A stretch of DNA of 64,000 bases, from assembly GCF_003033885.1 (NCBI RefSeq), contig NZ_CP024081.1, positions 1,121,970-1,185,969 on the forward strand, read 5' to 3'. Each line of letters begins with the position of its first letter. Within the stretch, counting starts at the first letter, position 1. The position numbers and the translations under genes were made by a program. Under the pieces are notes generated by a model. The model made no database searches and was not told the DNA's origin. It worked only from the letters and a program-made list of their open reading frames with translations. This stretch comes from Pseudomonas rhizophila. Its GTDB lineage: Bacteria > Pseudomonadota > Gammaproteobacteria > Pseudomonadales > Pseudomonadaceae. This document shows, one piece after another, positions 16,725 through 27,200 of the stretch.

Positions 16725-18143
16725 ATGAACACCCTCCCATACGCCTGGGCCAAGGCCCAGCGCCTGGTGCTGCGTGAGTCGGATGAAGGCGCGGTGTTGA
16801 TGGTCTGTCCCTCCACGCCAGGCTGGTCCATCAGTGAAGTGCGCCGCCAGTTCGGCGAGGTGCGGCTGGAGCGGGTGCGTGACGAGGAACTCGACGGGTT
16901 GCTCAACAGTGCCTACGCCGACACCGGCAGCGCCGCCGCCGTGGTGGGCGCGGCAGAGAACGAGGTGGACCTCGACCGACTGATGCAGGACATTCCCGAG
17001 ATCACCGACCTGCTGGACACCCAGGACGGCGCGCCGGTGATCCGCATGATCAACGCCTTGCTGACCCAGGCCGCGCGGGATGAGGCCAGCGACATCCACA
17101 TCGAGCCTTACGAAAGCCATTCGGTGGTGCGCTACCGCGTTGACGGCACCCTGCGTGACGTGGTTTCGCCACGCAAGGCCCTGCATGGCGCGCTGGTGTC
17201 GCGGATCAAGATCATGGCCCAGCTCGACATCGCCGAAAAACGCCTGCCCCAGGACGGCCGCATTGCCCTGCGCGTGGCCGGGCGACCGATCGATATTCGG
17301 GTTTCGACGGTGCCCACCGGCCATGGCGAACGGGTGGTGATGCGCCTGCTGGATAAACAGGCCGGGCGCCTGCAACTGGAAACCCTGGGCATGGACCCGG
17401 ACGTACTGGGCAAACTCGATCACCTGATCCGCCAGCCCCACGGCATCGTGCTGGTCACCGGCCCCACCGGCAGCGGCAAGACCACCAGCCTCTACGCCGC
17501 CCTGGCCCGGCTCGACGCCAGCGTACACAACATTCTCACGGTGGAAGATCCGGTGGAATACGACCTGCCGGGCATCAGCCAGATTCAGGTCAACGCCAAG
17601 ATCGACATGACCTTCGCCCTAGCCCTGCGAGCGATTCTGCGCCAGGACCCGGACATCATCATGATCGGCGAAATCCGCGACCTGGAAACCGCACAAATTG
17701 CCGTGCAGGCGTCCCTCACCGGTCACCTGGTGCTGGCGACGCTGCACACCAACGACTCTGTGTCGGCCATCAACCGCCTGATCGACATGGGCGTCGAGCC
17801 GTTCCTGCTGGCCTCGTCGATGCTCGGCGTGCTCGCCCAGCGTCTGGTGCGCAGGCTCTGCCCGCAGTGCAAACAAGCTGACCCGGCAACCCCCGGCACC
17901 TGGCGCCCGGTGGGCTGCCCGAGCTGTAACCAGACCGGTTACAGCGGTCGCACCGGCATCCATGAATTGTTCTGCATCGACGATGATATCCGCACGCTCA
18001 TTCACCAAGGGGCAGGGGAGCAGGCACTGCGCGCCGCCGCCCGCCAGGCCGGGATGTTCAGCATGCGCGAGGACGGTGAGCGCTGGGTGCGCAGTGGCGC
18101 CACCGCCCCTGAAGAAATCCTGCGCGTGACACGGGACGCCTGA
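16725..18143 (+). CDS. hxcR: Type II secretion ATPase GspE (HxcR)
   Basis: This 472-aa cytoplasmic hexameric ATPase drives pseudopilus assembly. It has Walker A GPTGSGKTTS, an Asp box (LRQDPDIIMIGEIRD), a His box (HLVLATLHTNDS) and a four-cysteine zinc-binding segment (CPQC...GCPSC) near the C-terminus. It is slightly shorter than typical GspE because of a compact N1 domain. The start ATG at 16725 has GAGGTG upstream. The stop overlaps the hxcS start (TGATG). Confidence 0.95.
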   Translation: MNTLPYAWAKAQRLVLRESDEGAVLMVCPSTPGWSISEVRRQFGEVRLERVRDEELDGLLNSAYADTGSAAAVVGAAENEVDLDRLMQDIPEITDLLDTQDGAPVIRMINALLTQAARDEASDIHIEPYESHSVVRYRVDGTLRDVVSPRKALHGALVSRIKIMAQLDIAEKRLPQDGRIALRVAGRPIDIRVSTVPTGHGERVVMRLLDKQAGRLQLETLGMDPDVLGKLDHLIRQPHGIVLVTGPTGSGKTTSLYAALARLDASVHNILTVEDPVEYDLPGISQIQVNAKIDMTFALALRAILRQDPDIIMIGEIRDLETAQIAVQASLTGHLVLATLHTNDSVSAINRLIDMGVEPFLLASSMLGVLAQRLVRRLCPQCKQADPATPGTWRPVGCPSCNQTGYSGRTGIHELFCIDDDIRTLIHQGAGEQALRAAARQAGMFSMREDGERWVRSGATAPEEILRVTRDA

Positions 18144-19354
18144 TGAATCGCTACCGTTATGAAGCCGCCGACGCCAACGGCAAAATCGAGGTCGGGCATC
18201 TGGAAGCCGACAGCCAGAGTGGCGCCTTCAACCTGCTGCGCAGTCGCGGGCTGACGGCGTTGCAGGTGCAGGTCGAGCGCAACACAACGCAAGCCCATGG
18301 CGGCGGCCTGTTCAGCGCCAAACTCTCGGACAACGACCTGGCCTGGGCCACCCGGCAACTGGCGAGCCTGCTGGGAGCCAGCCTGCCATTGGAGGCCGCA
18401 TTGAGCGCCACGGTGGAACAGGCCGAGCGCAAACACATCGCTCAGACCCTCAGCGCAGTGCGCGCCGATGTGCGCAGCGGCATGCGCCTGGCCGAAGCCC
18501 TGGCGGCGCGACCCCGGGACTTTCCGGACATCTACCGGGCACTGATCGCCGCCGGTGAAGAGTCCGGCGACCTCGCCCAGGTGATGGAGCGGCTGGCGGA
18601 CTACATCGAGGAGCGCAACAACCTGCGGGGCAAGATTCTCACGGCGTTCATCTATCCGGGCGTAGTGGGGCTGGTGTCGATCGCCATCGTGATTTTCCTG
18701 CTCAGCTACGTGGTGCCGCAGGTGGTCAGCGCGTTCTCCCAGGCCCGTCAGGACCTGCCAGGGTTGACCTTGGCGATGCTGACCGCCAGCGATTTCATCC
18801 GCGCCTGGGGCTGGTTGTGTTTTGGCATTCTGGCCGGTGGGTTCTGGGGGTGGCGGCTGTATTTGCGCAACCCGCAAGCGCGGTTGAACTGGCACAGTCG
18901 CATCCTGCGCCTGCCGCTGATCGGGCGTTTCGTGCTGGGTCTCAACACCGCGCGTTTTGCCTCGACCCTGGCGATTCTCGGCGGCGCCGGGGTGCCCTTG
19001 CTGCGAGCCCTGGAGGCGGCGCGCCAGACCCTGTCCAACGACCGCCTGAGCCTGAGCGTCAGCGATGCCACGGCCAAGGTCCGCGAAGGGGTCAACCTGG
19101 CGGCGGCGTTGCGGGTGGAAAAAGTCTTCCCGCCGGTGCTGATCCACCTGATTGCCAGCGGCGAAAAAACCGGCTGCCTGCCGCCAATGCTCGAACGCGC
19201 CGCACAAACCCTGTCCCGCGACATCGAACGCCGGGCCATGGGCATGACTGCGCTGTTGGAACCGCTGATGATCGTGATCATGGGCGGCGTGGTGCTGGTG
19301 ATCGTCATGGCGGTGTTGCTGCCGATTATCGAGATCAATCAGTTGGTTCAATAA
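18143..19354 (+). CDS. hxcS: Type II secretion inner-membrane protein GspF (HxcS)
   Basis: This 403-aa polytopic platform protein has two copies of the T2SSF domain (LGASLPLEAALSATVEQAER and LGGAGVPLLRALEAARQTLSND) and three transmembrane segments (about 170-195, 222-245, 375-400). The N-terminal MNRYRYEAADANGKIEVGHLEADS is the usual GspF opening. It is the last gene of the hxc run. A strong REP palindrome 30 bp downstream may end the transcript. Confidence 0.95.
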   Translation: MNRYRYEAADANGKIEVGHLEADSQSGAFNLLRSRGLTALQVQVERNTTQAHGGGLFSAKLSDNDLAWATRQLASLLGASLPLEAALSATVEQAERKHIAQTLSAVRADVRSGMRLAEALAARPRDFPDIYRALIAAGEESGDLAQVMERLADYIEERNNLRGKILTAFIYPGVVGLVSIAIVIFLLSYVVPQVVSAFSQARQDLPGLTLAMLTASDFIRAWGWLCFGILAGGFWGWRLYLRNPQARLNWHSRILRLPLIGRFVLGLNTARFASTLAILGGAGVPLLRALEAARQTLSNDRLSLSVSDATAKVREGVNLAAALRVEKVFPPVLIHLIASGEKTGCLPPMLERAAQTLSRDIERRAMGMTALLEPLMIVIMGGVVLVIVMAVLLPIIEINQLVQ

Positions 19355-19383
19355 GCGCACGCAATCCGTGGTGAACATTGATT

Positions 19384-19517
19384 TTGTGGCGAGGGGATTT
19401 ATCCCCGTTGGGCTGCGCAGCAGCCCCAATCAGATTGAATGCAACCAGCCTGACACACCGAGGTGTCTGGTTTGGGGCTGCTTCGCAGCCCAGCGGGGAT
19501 AAATCCCCTCGCCACAA
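19384..19517. repeat. REP-type inverted repeat (GGCGAGGGGATTTATCCCC family)
   Basis: The arms TTGTGGCGAGGGGATTTATC and its reverse complement ending CCTCGCCACAA, with nested arms GGCTGCGCAGCAGCCCC and GGGGCTGCTTCGCAGCC, form one long imperfect palindrome just after hxcS. It is related to the elements at 33901-34030 and 43284-43413, which carry GGGAGCTTGCTCCC in place of GGGGATTTATCCCC. Confidence 0.85.
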
Positions 19518-19884
19518 CAGCAGAGACCCGTCAGTTATTTTTGCAGTGCCGCAACACCTCCCGACCCTCGCCAACACCAAACTCGGGTTCCTCGTTCTGT
19601 CATCTTCCATCGTCAGACAACCACCCGCCGCCATCTCCACGCCCACCCTGCGCAGCACCGTCACAAAACCCGTCTGAAACCCCAACCCAGAGCCCTCGAA
19701 CACCCGAGGAAAAACCCCAAAAAACAGCCTCCAGCTCCCGAGGTTTTTTCCTTTATCTGTCACCGGAAACTGCGAGTTTCTAACCCATGGCCTCACCCCA
19801 TCGCCATCGGCACAGGACCGAGCGCCATGACGGCAAGCACGCGTCACCCAACCTACGTACGAACACGATGAAAGGAGATTCTTC
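19518..19884. other. Gene-free region upstream of the DING gene
   Basis: No convincing coding sequence lies on either strand. The region is C/A-rich on the plus strand and must contain the promoter of the DING gene. CTGTCAT occurs once (19597-19603, 7/7 to a PhoB half-site) and CCGTCAC with an A-run once (19658-19668), but neither has a good second half at the required 11-bp register. Phosphate control here is suspected rather than shown. AAAGGAG at 19871-19877 is the ribosome binding site of the next gene. Confidence 0.6.
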
Positions 19885-21072
19885 ATGTTTAAGCGCAACG
19901 TTCTCGCGGTATCCCTGACCCTCGCCGGCCTCTGCGCCGCTCAGGCCGCCATGGCTGATGTCAACGGTGGTGGCGCTACCTTGCCTCAGCCGCTGTACCA
20001 GACTTCCGGCGTCCTGACTGCCGGTTTCGCCCCTTACATTGGCGTGGGCAGCGGTGCTGGCAAGGCCGCTTTCCTGAACAACGATTACACCCGTTTCGTG
20101 CCTGGTGACACCAGCAAGAACGTGCACTGGGCGGGCAGCGATTCGAAGCTCACCCAGGCTGAGTTGAACGCCTACGTCACCAACCACGGCACCGCCTGGG
20201 GCCCATTGATCCAGGTGCCTTCGGTCGCCACTTCGGTTGCCATTCCTTTCAACAAGACCGGCACCGCCAACGTTGACCTCAGCGTCGCTCAGCTGTGCGG
20301 CGTATTCGCCGGCACGCTGACTGACTGGAACCAAATCACCGGTTCCGGCCGTTCCGGCCCGATCACTGTGACTTATCGTGCTGAGAGCAGCGGTACTACC
20401 GAACTGTTCACCCGCTTTCTGAACGCCAAGTGCCCTACAGCTGTACCCGCTGTGCCCGGCACTTTCGCCATCACCACCAACTTCGCCTCCAGCTATAGCC
20501 TTGGCCTGCCAGCCGGCGCCGTAGCCGCCACTGGTAGCCAAGCTGTGATGGATGCGGTGAATGCTGCCCAAGGTCGCATCACCTACATGAGCCCGGATTA
20601 CGCCGCCACCACCTTGGCCGGCCTGGACGACGCCACCAAGGTCGCTCGCGTTGCCGGTGTTTCCCCAGCCCCGGCCAACGTGTCGGCCGCAATCGCAGCT
20701 GTCACCGTGCCTGCTGCCGCCAACCGCGCTAACCCGAACGCCTGGGTACCGGTATTCGCTGCAACCACCAACCCTAGCGATCCAAGCGTTGTGGCTTACC
20801 CAACCACCGGCTACCCGATCCTGGGCTTCACTAACGTGATCTTCAGCCAGTGCTACGCCGATGCCACCCAAACCACGCAAGTGCGTGACTTCTTCACTCG
20901 CCATTACAACGCCACTGCTGCCAGCAGCAACGACGCGGCTATCACCGCCAACCGTTTCGTGCCGCTGCCAGGCGCCTGGAAGTCCGCGATCCGCGGCAGC
21001 TTCCTGACCGCCTCTAACGCTCTGAGCATCGGCAACACCAACGTCTGTAATGGCGTCGGTCGTCCGTTGTAA
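19885..21072 (+). CDS. DING-family phosphate-binding protein / L-AP-type alkaline phosphatase, probable Hxc substrate
   Basis: This 395-aa secreted protein has a clear signal peptide (VLAVSLTLAGLCAAQAAMA) and a mature N-terminus DVNGGGATLPQPLYQ, the DING signature with Val in place of Ile. DING proteins have the PstS phosphate-binding fold. Four cysteines (QLCGVF, AKCPTA, SQCYAD, NVCNGV) suggest two disulfides. In P. aeruginosa the DING protein next to hxc (LapA) is secreted by the Hxc system during phosphate starvation and has alkaline phosphatase activity. Its position directly after hxcS supports the same relation here. A good Shine-Dalgarno (AAAGGAG) and a strong terminator bracket the gene, so it is monocistronic. 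Confidence 0.9.
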   Translation: MFKRNVLAVSLTLAGLCAAQAAMADVNGGGATLPQPLYQTSGVLTAGFAPYIGVGSGAGKAAFLNNDYTRFVPGDTSKNVHWAGSDSKLTQAELNAYVTNHGTAWGPLIQVPSVATSVAIPFNKTGTANVDLSVAQLCGVFAGTLTDWNQITGSGRSGPITVTYRAESSGTTELFTRFLNAKCPTAVPAVPGTFAITTNFASSYSLGLPAGAVAATGSQAVMDAVNAAQGRITYMSPDYAATTLAGLDDATKVARVAGVSPAPANVSAAIAAVTVPAAANRANPNAWVPVFAATTNPSDPSVVAYPTTGYPILGFTNVIFSQCYADATQTTQVRDFFTRHYNATAASSNDAAITANRFVPLPGAWKSAIRGSFLTASNALSIGNTNVCNGVGRPL

Positions 21073-21101
21073 GCCTACGCTTGAGCGACCCGCAACACCC
21101 G

Positions 21102-21133
21102 ATCAGCAACGGCGCAAGCCGTTGCTGATTTTT
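21102..21133 (+). terminator. Rho-independent terminator after the DING gene
   Basis: Twelve-bp perfect arms ATCAGCAACGGC and GCCGTTGCTGAT flank a GCAA loop, followed by TTTTT (21129-21133). It sits 30 bp after the stop codon, a textbook intrinsic terminator. Confidence 0.93.
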
Positions 21134-21160
21134 GCGTAATACCGGCGCCAACACAGCCAC

Positions 21161-21187
21161 ATGAAATTTTCATGACAACCGTTCGGT
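21161..21187 (+). promoter_or_regulatory. Composite Pho box / putative VreI promoter element upstream of pdtA
   Basis: ATGAAATTTTCATGACAA (21161-21178) reads on the minus strand as TTGTCAT-GAAA-ATTTCAT, a PhoB-type direct repeat. GTTCGGT follows at 21181-21187. The same arrangement, with identical spacing, lies upstream of phdA (34068-34094). It ends about 90 bp before the pdtA start. A PhoB site plus an ECF -35 element is the simplest reading, because VreI targets in P. aeruginosa need PhoB. Confidence 0.6.
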
Positions 21188-21276
21188 CCCGAGCGGTTGT
21201 AACCGCCTATCCCCTATAACCAACGCTGGCAGCCTGACAGCACGGCGTTGTGACCCCTTAGAGCGAACCCGAAAGG

Positions 21277-24200
21277 ATGAGTAGGATGCTGCGCTGCAAA
21301 CCCCAGACGAACCTGAATGCCCCCCGTCGCGATGGCGAGTTGTCGATGTTGCGGCTCAAGCCGCTGGCCCAGGCCATTGCCCTGCTGATGGTGGCCGGCA
21401 ATGCCCACGCGGCGACGGCGTTCAGTTCGGCCTGGTTTGCCGCCAAGGGCGCGTCTCAGGCCGGTGGCGCGGGGCGACCTACGACCGCGCAGCCAGGCAT
21501 GCCGCCACCCCTGGCGCAACAGCAACGGGCCAATGCGCAGTTGCAGCGTTCGCTGACCAACCTCAACAACACCGTGGCCGCCATCGCGGCCCAGCAGGCG
21601 GCCCAGGCTGCGGGGCGGCAAGCCGCATTCGGGCAGGTGCAGACCGTGCCCGACGGTTTGGGCGAGGGCGGGCTCAAGGTCGATAACAGCCTGACCCAGG
21701 GCTGGCTCAACGCCAAGGGACCGCAGCAGACCCAGGTCGGCGGCAAGACCACGGTGAAGATCGAGCAGACCGCCGACAAGGCGATTCTCAACTGGGAAAC
21801 CTTCAACGTCGGCCGCAATACCACAGTGGATTTCCAGCAGCAGTCGGACTGGGCCGTGCTCAACCGGGTCAACGACCCTCAAGCGCGACCGAGCCAGATC
21901 CAGGGCCAGATCAAGGGCAACGGCACGGTGATGCTGGTCAACCGCAACGGCATCATTTTCAGCGGCAGCAGCCAGGTCAACGTGCGCAACCTGGCGGCGG
22001 TGGCGGCCAACGTCAGCGACGAGCAGTTCAGCCAGCGCGGCTTGTACGTCGATGCCACCGGCACCCAGCCGACCTTCACTGACGCCGCCGGCAAGATCGA
22101 AGTGCAGCGCGGTGCGCGGATCGAGACCCACCGCGCCGCCACCTCCACCGCCGGGGGCGGCTATGCCTTGCTGCTGGGCTCGGAAGTGGAGAACGCCGGT
22201 TCCATCATCACCGCCAAGGGCCAGACCACCCTGGCAGCGGGCGACAGTTTTTATATTCGCCGGGGTCAGGGCACCAGCGGCAACCCGCGTTCCACCACCC
22301 GTGGCAACGAGGTCGCGACGTCCCTCAAGCCGGGCAGCAGCGCCGGCACGGTGATCAACAGCGGCCTGATCCAGGCCAGCACCGGCGACATCACCCTTAC
22401 CGGGCACAATGTGCAGCAGAACGGCGTGGCGGTGGCGAGCAGTTCGGTGGACACCCGCGGCACCGTGCACTTGCTCAACGCCTTCAGCGACAGCACCGGC
22501 AGCGTCACCCTGGGGCAGGGCAGTGCCACGGCGGTGCTGCTTGACGCCGGCGGCGGCAGTGCCCTGGACAGCCAATACAATGCCGGGCCCGCCGGCCTGG
22601 ACGGTACGCCGAACAACCTGATCACCGGTCGGTTCAACAACCTCAGCAGCGTGGTCGACCGCACCGACCAGTCGCGGGTCGAGATCGTCAGTGGCGGCAG
22701 CGTCGACTTCCAGAACGGCTCCATCACCCTGGCCACCGGCGGTCAGGTCGCGGTCAGCGCCGCCGGTCGCAGCCTGGTGCGCGATGGTGCGGTGATCGAC
22801 GTGTCCGGCGCCATCGGCGTCAAGGTGGCGATGGAGTCCAACTCCATCAAGGTCAACGTACAGGGCAACGAACAGCGTGACGCACCGGTCAACCGCGAGG
22901 GCGGCAAGTTGACCAACAACGATGTCTGGGTGGACGTGCGTGATTTGATCTACGTGCCGGCGGGCACCAACGGTTATGCCACCGACCGTTGGTACACGGC
23001 GGGTGGGCTGCTGGAAGTCGGCGGCTACCTGGGCACACGGGGCCACAGCATGGGTGAATGGGCCGCCCAAGGTGGCACGCTGACGTTCACCGGCAACGAC
23101 GTGGTGACCCAGCAGGCGGCGCAGTTGAACCTGTCCGGCGGTACCCTGGATGTGCAGAGCGGCTACCTGCGGCAGTCCTGGCTCAGGGGCCCCAATGGGC
23201 GCTTGTATGAATTGTCCAAGGCGCCGGGGGACATCCTCTACAGCGGCATCTACAAGGGTTACGAAGACCACAGCCAACGCTGGGGCCAGACCGATTACTA
23301 CTACAACCCACTGATCGCCCCCCGCGAGCGCTTTGAGGCCGGCTACACCGTTGGCCGCGATGCCGGCAAGCTGGTGGTGTCGACCCGCAACGCGGTGCTG
23401 GAAGGCCAGATCGTCGGCGAGGTCTACCAGGGCGAACGCCAGAACCAGGCACCGAACCTCAACCTCGACGGTTACCAGCAATCGCAAAACGCCGTGGCCC
23501 GGCGGGCTCAGTTGCTGGTGGGCAGTTACACGCCGATCTACGACAAGGCCAGCGGTGTGATCAACAGTGGCCTGAACCCTACCTTCGATCAGGTCACCGT
23601 CGGCGAGGTCAACGACAAGATTGCTGCGGGCCTTGACCTGACCTCGGTGGTCGGCACTGATCGGCAAGGCAAGTTGGTGCTGGACAATGAGCTGCTCAAT
23701 GGCTTCCAACTCGGCGCGGTCAAGGTGGCAGCGGCGCAAGGCATCAAAGTCGACGGCGCGCTCAACGTGGCCGATGGCGGTGATATCACGCTTTACGCGC
23801 CGCAGGTGGAAGTGAACGCCGACCTGACGGCCCGCAGCGGTCGCATTGCCCTGGGTAACGTGCTTAAACAGGTCAGAACCGATAATTTCCAGATGGTAGA
23901 CGTCGTGCTTTCGCCTGCCACCGGTCAGCGTGCAGCGGTCACGTTGGGCGAAGGCGTGACGTTGAACACCGCTGGGCGGTGGAGCAATTTGCTGCTCGAC
24001 GGCAACGACCGTGAAGGTCTGCCGTTCATCAATGGCGGTACGGTGTCTGTGCGCAGCAGTGGCGATATCGATGTGCGCCAGGGCAGCCTGATCGACGTCA
24101 GCTCCGGTGCTGCGGTCATGGCCGATGGCAAGACCCGCGGTGGCAAGGGCGGTGTCTTGACCCTGACCGCCAGTACCGGCGCGTCGTCCGGTAACGGCGC

Positions 24201-27200
24201 CTTGAACCTGGACGGTGAACTGCGCGGCACCGGGGTGAGCGGTGGCGGGACCTTGAAGCTGGCGGCCAACAAAGTGCTGATCGGCAACAGTGGCTCGCCA
24301 CTGGAACCGGGAACGTTGCAACTGGACGGCGACTTTTTCGACAAGGGTTTCTCGGCCTATGACATCACCGGCAACGAAGGCCTGACGGTGGCCGATGGGA
24401 CCCGGGTCGATGTGACGATGCCGGTGTACCGTTTCGGCGAGCAGGCGTTGACTACCGGCAGCAACGCAGAGCCGGCTGATGCCTTGCAGCGCTGGACGCC
24501 GGAGCTGTATCAGGAAGATGCGATCAAAGGTGTTCTCACCCAGCGCCACGGCGCGAGCCTGAGCCTCACTGCCGGTACCGCGAACTCCAGCGCGGCAGAC
24601 ATGGCCAGCACGGTATTGAACATCGGGCGTGGAAGCGTGATCAGCGTCGATCCGGGACAAGGCATCGACTTGCGCAGCATCGGTCAACTGACCGTCAACG
24701 GCACCCTCAACGCCTGGGGCGGACGAGTCAGTCTCACCGAACTGAGCGTCAGCAACCCAGTTCGCAACCCGGTCAATGCCCAAGGCCATGGACGCTCCAT
24801 CTGGTTAGGCGAGCAAGCATTGATCGATGTCTCCAGTCGGGCCGTGACTGCCCAAGACATGCGCGGCCAGACCTATGGCCTGGTGCATGACGGCGGCGAG
24901 ATTGTCATTGGTGGTCAGATTGATGTCGCGAAAGGATCGGCTTCGGCGCCGGAATTGTTCGTGGTGATGCGCGAGGGGGCACGCCTGCAAGCGGATGGCA
25001 GCCAGGCAATGCTGGATGTTCCTGGCCAGGGACGCACATCGGTGACGAGCAACGGTGGCAGTATTTCCCTGGCGTCGGCCAATGGTCTGTACCTGGACGG
25101 CGAATTCAGCGCCCGTTCCGGTGGCACGGGGGCCGCAGGGGGCAGTTTGTCGGTGGCGCTGGAGACACCGTATTACCTGAAAAGCGCGGTCAATGACCGG
25201 GTCTTGCAGGTGCGTGAACTGGTGCTGGGACAAACCGCCCAGGCGAGCCCGCTAAGCGACACCGCCAAGGCCTCGGCGGATTCGTTGATCTATGGTCATG
25301 GGCGTTTGGGTGTGGACCAGGTCCAGGCGGGCGGCTTCGACAGCCTGTCTCTGCTGAGTAACGGCATTATTAGTATCCGTGGCGACGTGTCGTTGTCCCT
25401 CGGCCAAAGCCTGAGCCTATATGCGCGTAGCTTCGGGTTGAGCACAGCCGCGCCAGCCGACACCCGTGTTCAACTTAATGCAGCTCATTTGCTGCTGGCG
25501 GGGCCGGCGGCCAGTCTACCGAATATGGATTCCTATACCCGACCGCTGATCGAAGGCGACGTATCGCCACTTGCGAACAAGGCGGTGCTTTCCGTCAACG
25601 CCGACTTGTTGGATGTACAGGGCAATGTGAGATTCAGCAGCAAAGGCACGCTGAGACAGGCCAATGGCACCACGGTCGAGTTGGAGCGCGCCGGGTTCGA
25701 CCTGGTCCAGTTAAGCAGCCGTGGTGATTTGCGCTTCCTGGCGGGATTCTCCAGCGAAGGATTGCCTACGGGCTTTAGCACGCAATTAATGACTCCTTCG
25801 GACATGATCCTGCAAGCGGCGCAACTGTATCCGGCGACCGGGGTCGGGGCTCGGGTATTGGCGGGGTATAGCTTGAGTGGCACCTCTGCCTACGACCCGG
25901 CGCGCAGCTTGGTCATCGGGCGGACTACCCAGGTGACGCCTCAGGTACCTTATTCGGCATTCGGTCACTTACAACTGGGCAGTGCGAATATCGAGCAGGG
26001 GGGGGTGGTTCGGGCCCCGCTGGGGTTGATTGAGGTCGGCACCAACGACGGCACTAGCATCACTAGCCAAGTGGACTTGCTGCCGAACAGCCTCACTTCA
26101 GTCAGTGGCCTCGGTCTGGTTCTGCCTTACGGCGGTACCGTCGATGGTCAGAGTTATGAGTACGCGGGCAAGAAGGTGGTGCTTCTGGGGCAAGGGGCCA
26201 TCTCCTATGGCAACGGGGATCTGAATATTGGTGTGATTCTGGGCGGAAAGTCTGTTGCGGCCCAGGAAGGCTCGGTACTCGATCTTTCGGGTGGCGGTGA
26301 TCTGGTGGGTGCCGGTTTCATTTCCGGCCGTGGCGGCTCCACCGACGCGCGCTTCAACCCGCTGGTGCAAATCGGTGCCAACGGCGGCTTTACTTTACCG
26401 GGCCTGGCCAGCAACCCGGTCTACGCCATTGTGCCGGGCAACCAGAGTGCATACGCACCAGTGGCGCCCGAGGGCGGCGCAGTGGACCCCAGGATCGGAC
26501 AACAAATCACCATTGGCGCCGGTGTACCGGGGCTGGCCGCCGGTACCTATACGCTGATGCCGTCCACCTATGCCTTGCTGCCGGGGGCGTTCCGGGTCGA
26601 GGTCAACGGTCTGGCGGGTCAGGGTTCCACGGCGGGTGCGTTGCAGATGCGCAACGGCTCCTGGGCCACCGCCGGGGTGCTGTCGGTGGTCAATACCGGG
26701 CAGCGCAACAGTCTGTCCAGCCAGGTCATCCTGACTTCGGGCGATGTGCTGCGTCGCTATTCGCAGTACAACGAAACCAGCTACGCCCAGTTCGCTGTAG
26801 CCGATGCCGCACGCCTGGGCGTGCCACGAGCCCTGTTGCCGGTGGACGCCAAGACTTTGAAGTTGAAACTCGCGCCAGGAGCGGGAGATCAGGCGTTCTC
26901 CTTTAAAGGCATCGGCAAGTTCGCGCCTCAGAAAGGTGGCTACGGCGGTACCGTCACGGTGGTTGGAGGTAATGGGGCGTTGGAGGTCGTTGCCGATGGG
27001 CGCGGGGCCACGGCCGGCTTCGAGGGCGTGACCCTCAATGCCGAAAGCCTGAATGCCTTGAATGCATCGCGTCAGGTTATTGGCGGGCAGTTCTTGACGC
27101 TCTATGGTCAGAGCGGAAACTACATCACGCCCTCGAGCAGTGGAGGTAGAACCTCGTCCAGAGTGATCTTGCGTGAAGGCGCTACGTTGGCGGCACCGGA

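Noticed and set aside
14867..16906. 679-aa minus-strand frame opposite hxcQ
   Set aside because: Shadow of the secretin gene, running across the REP element; composition is not protein-like.
19597..19668. Pho box upstream of the DING gene
   Set aside because: CTGTCAT and CCGTCAC half-sites exist but neither has a second half at the right spacing; reported only as a suspicion.
19780..20904. 374-aa minus-strand frame opposite the DING gene
   Set aside because: Gly/Val/His-rich antisense frame; the plus strand has signal peptide, DING motif and terminator.
21214..24789. 1191-aa open frame on the minus strand opposite pdtA
   Set aside because: It is the antisense shadow of a GC-rich repetitive gene. 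It has low-complexity His/Gln/Ala/Val-rich sequence with no domain, and the plus strand encodes a clear TPS protein.
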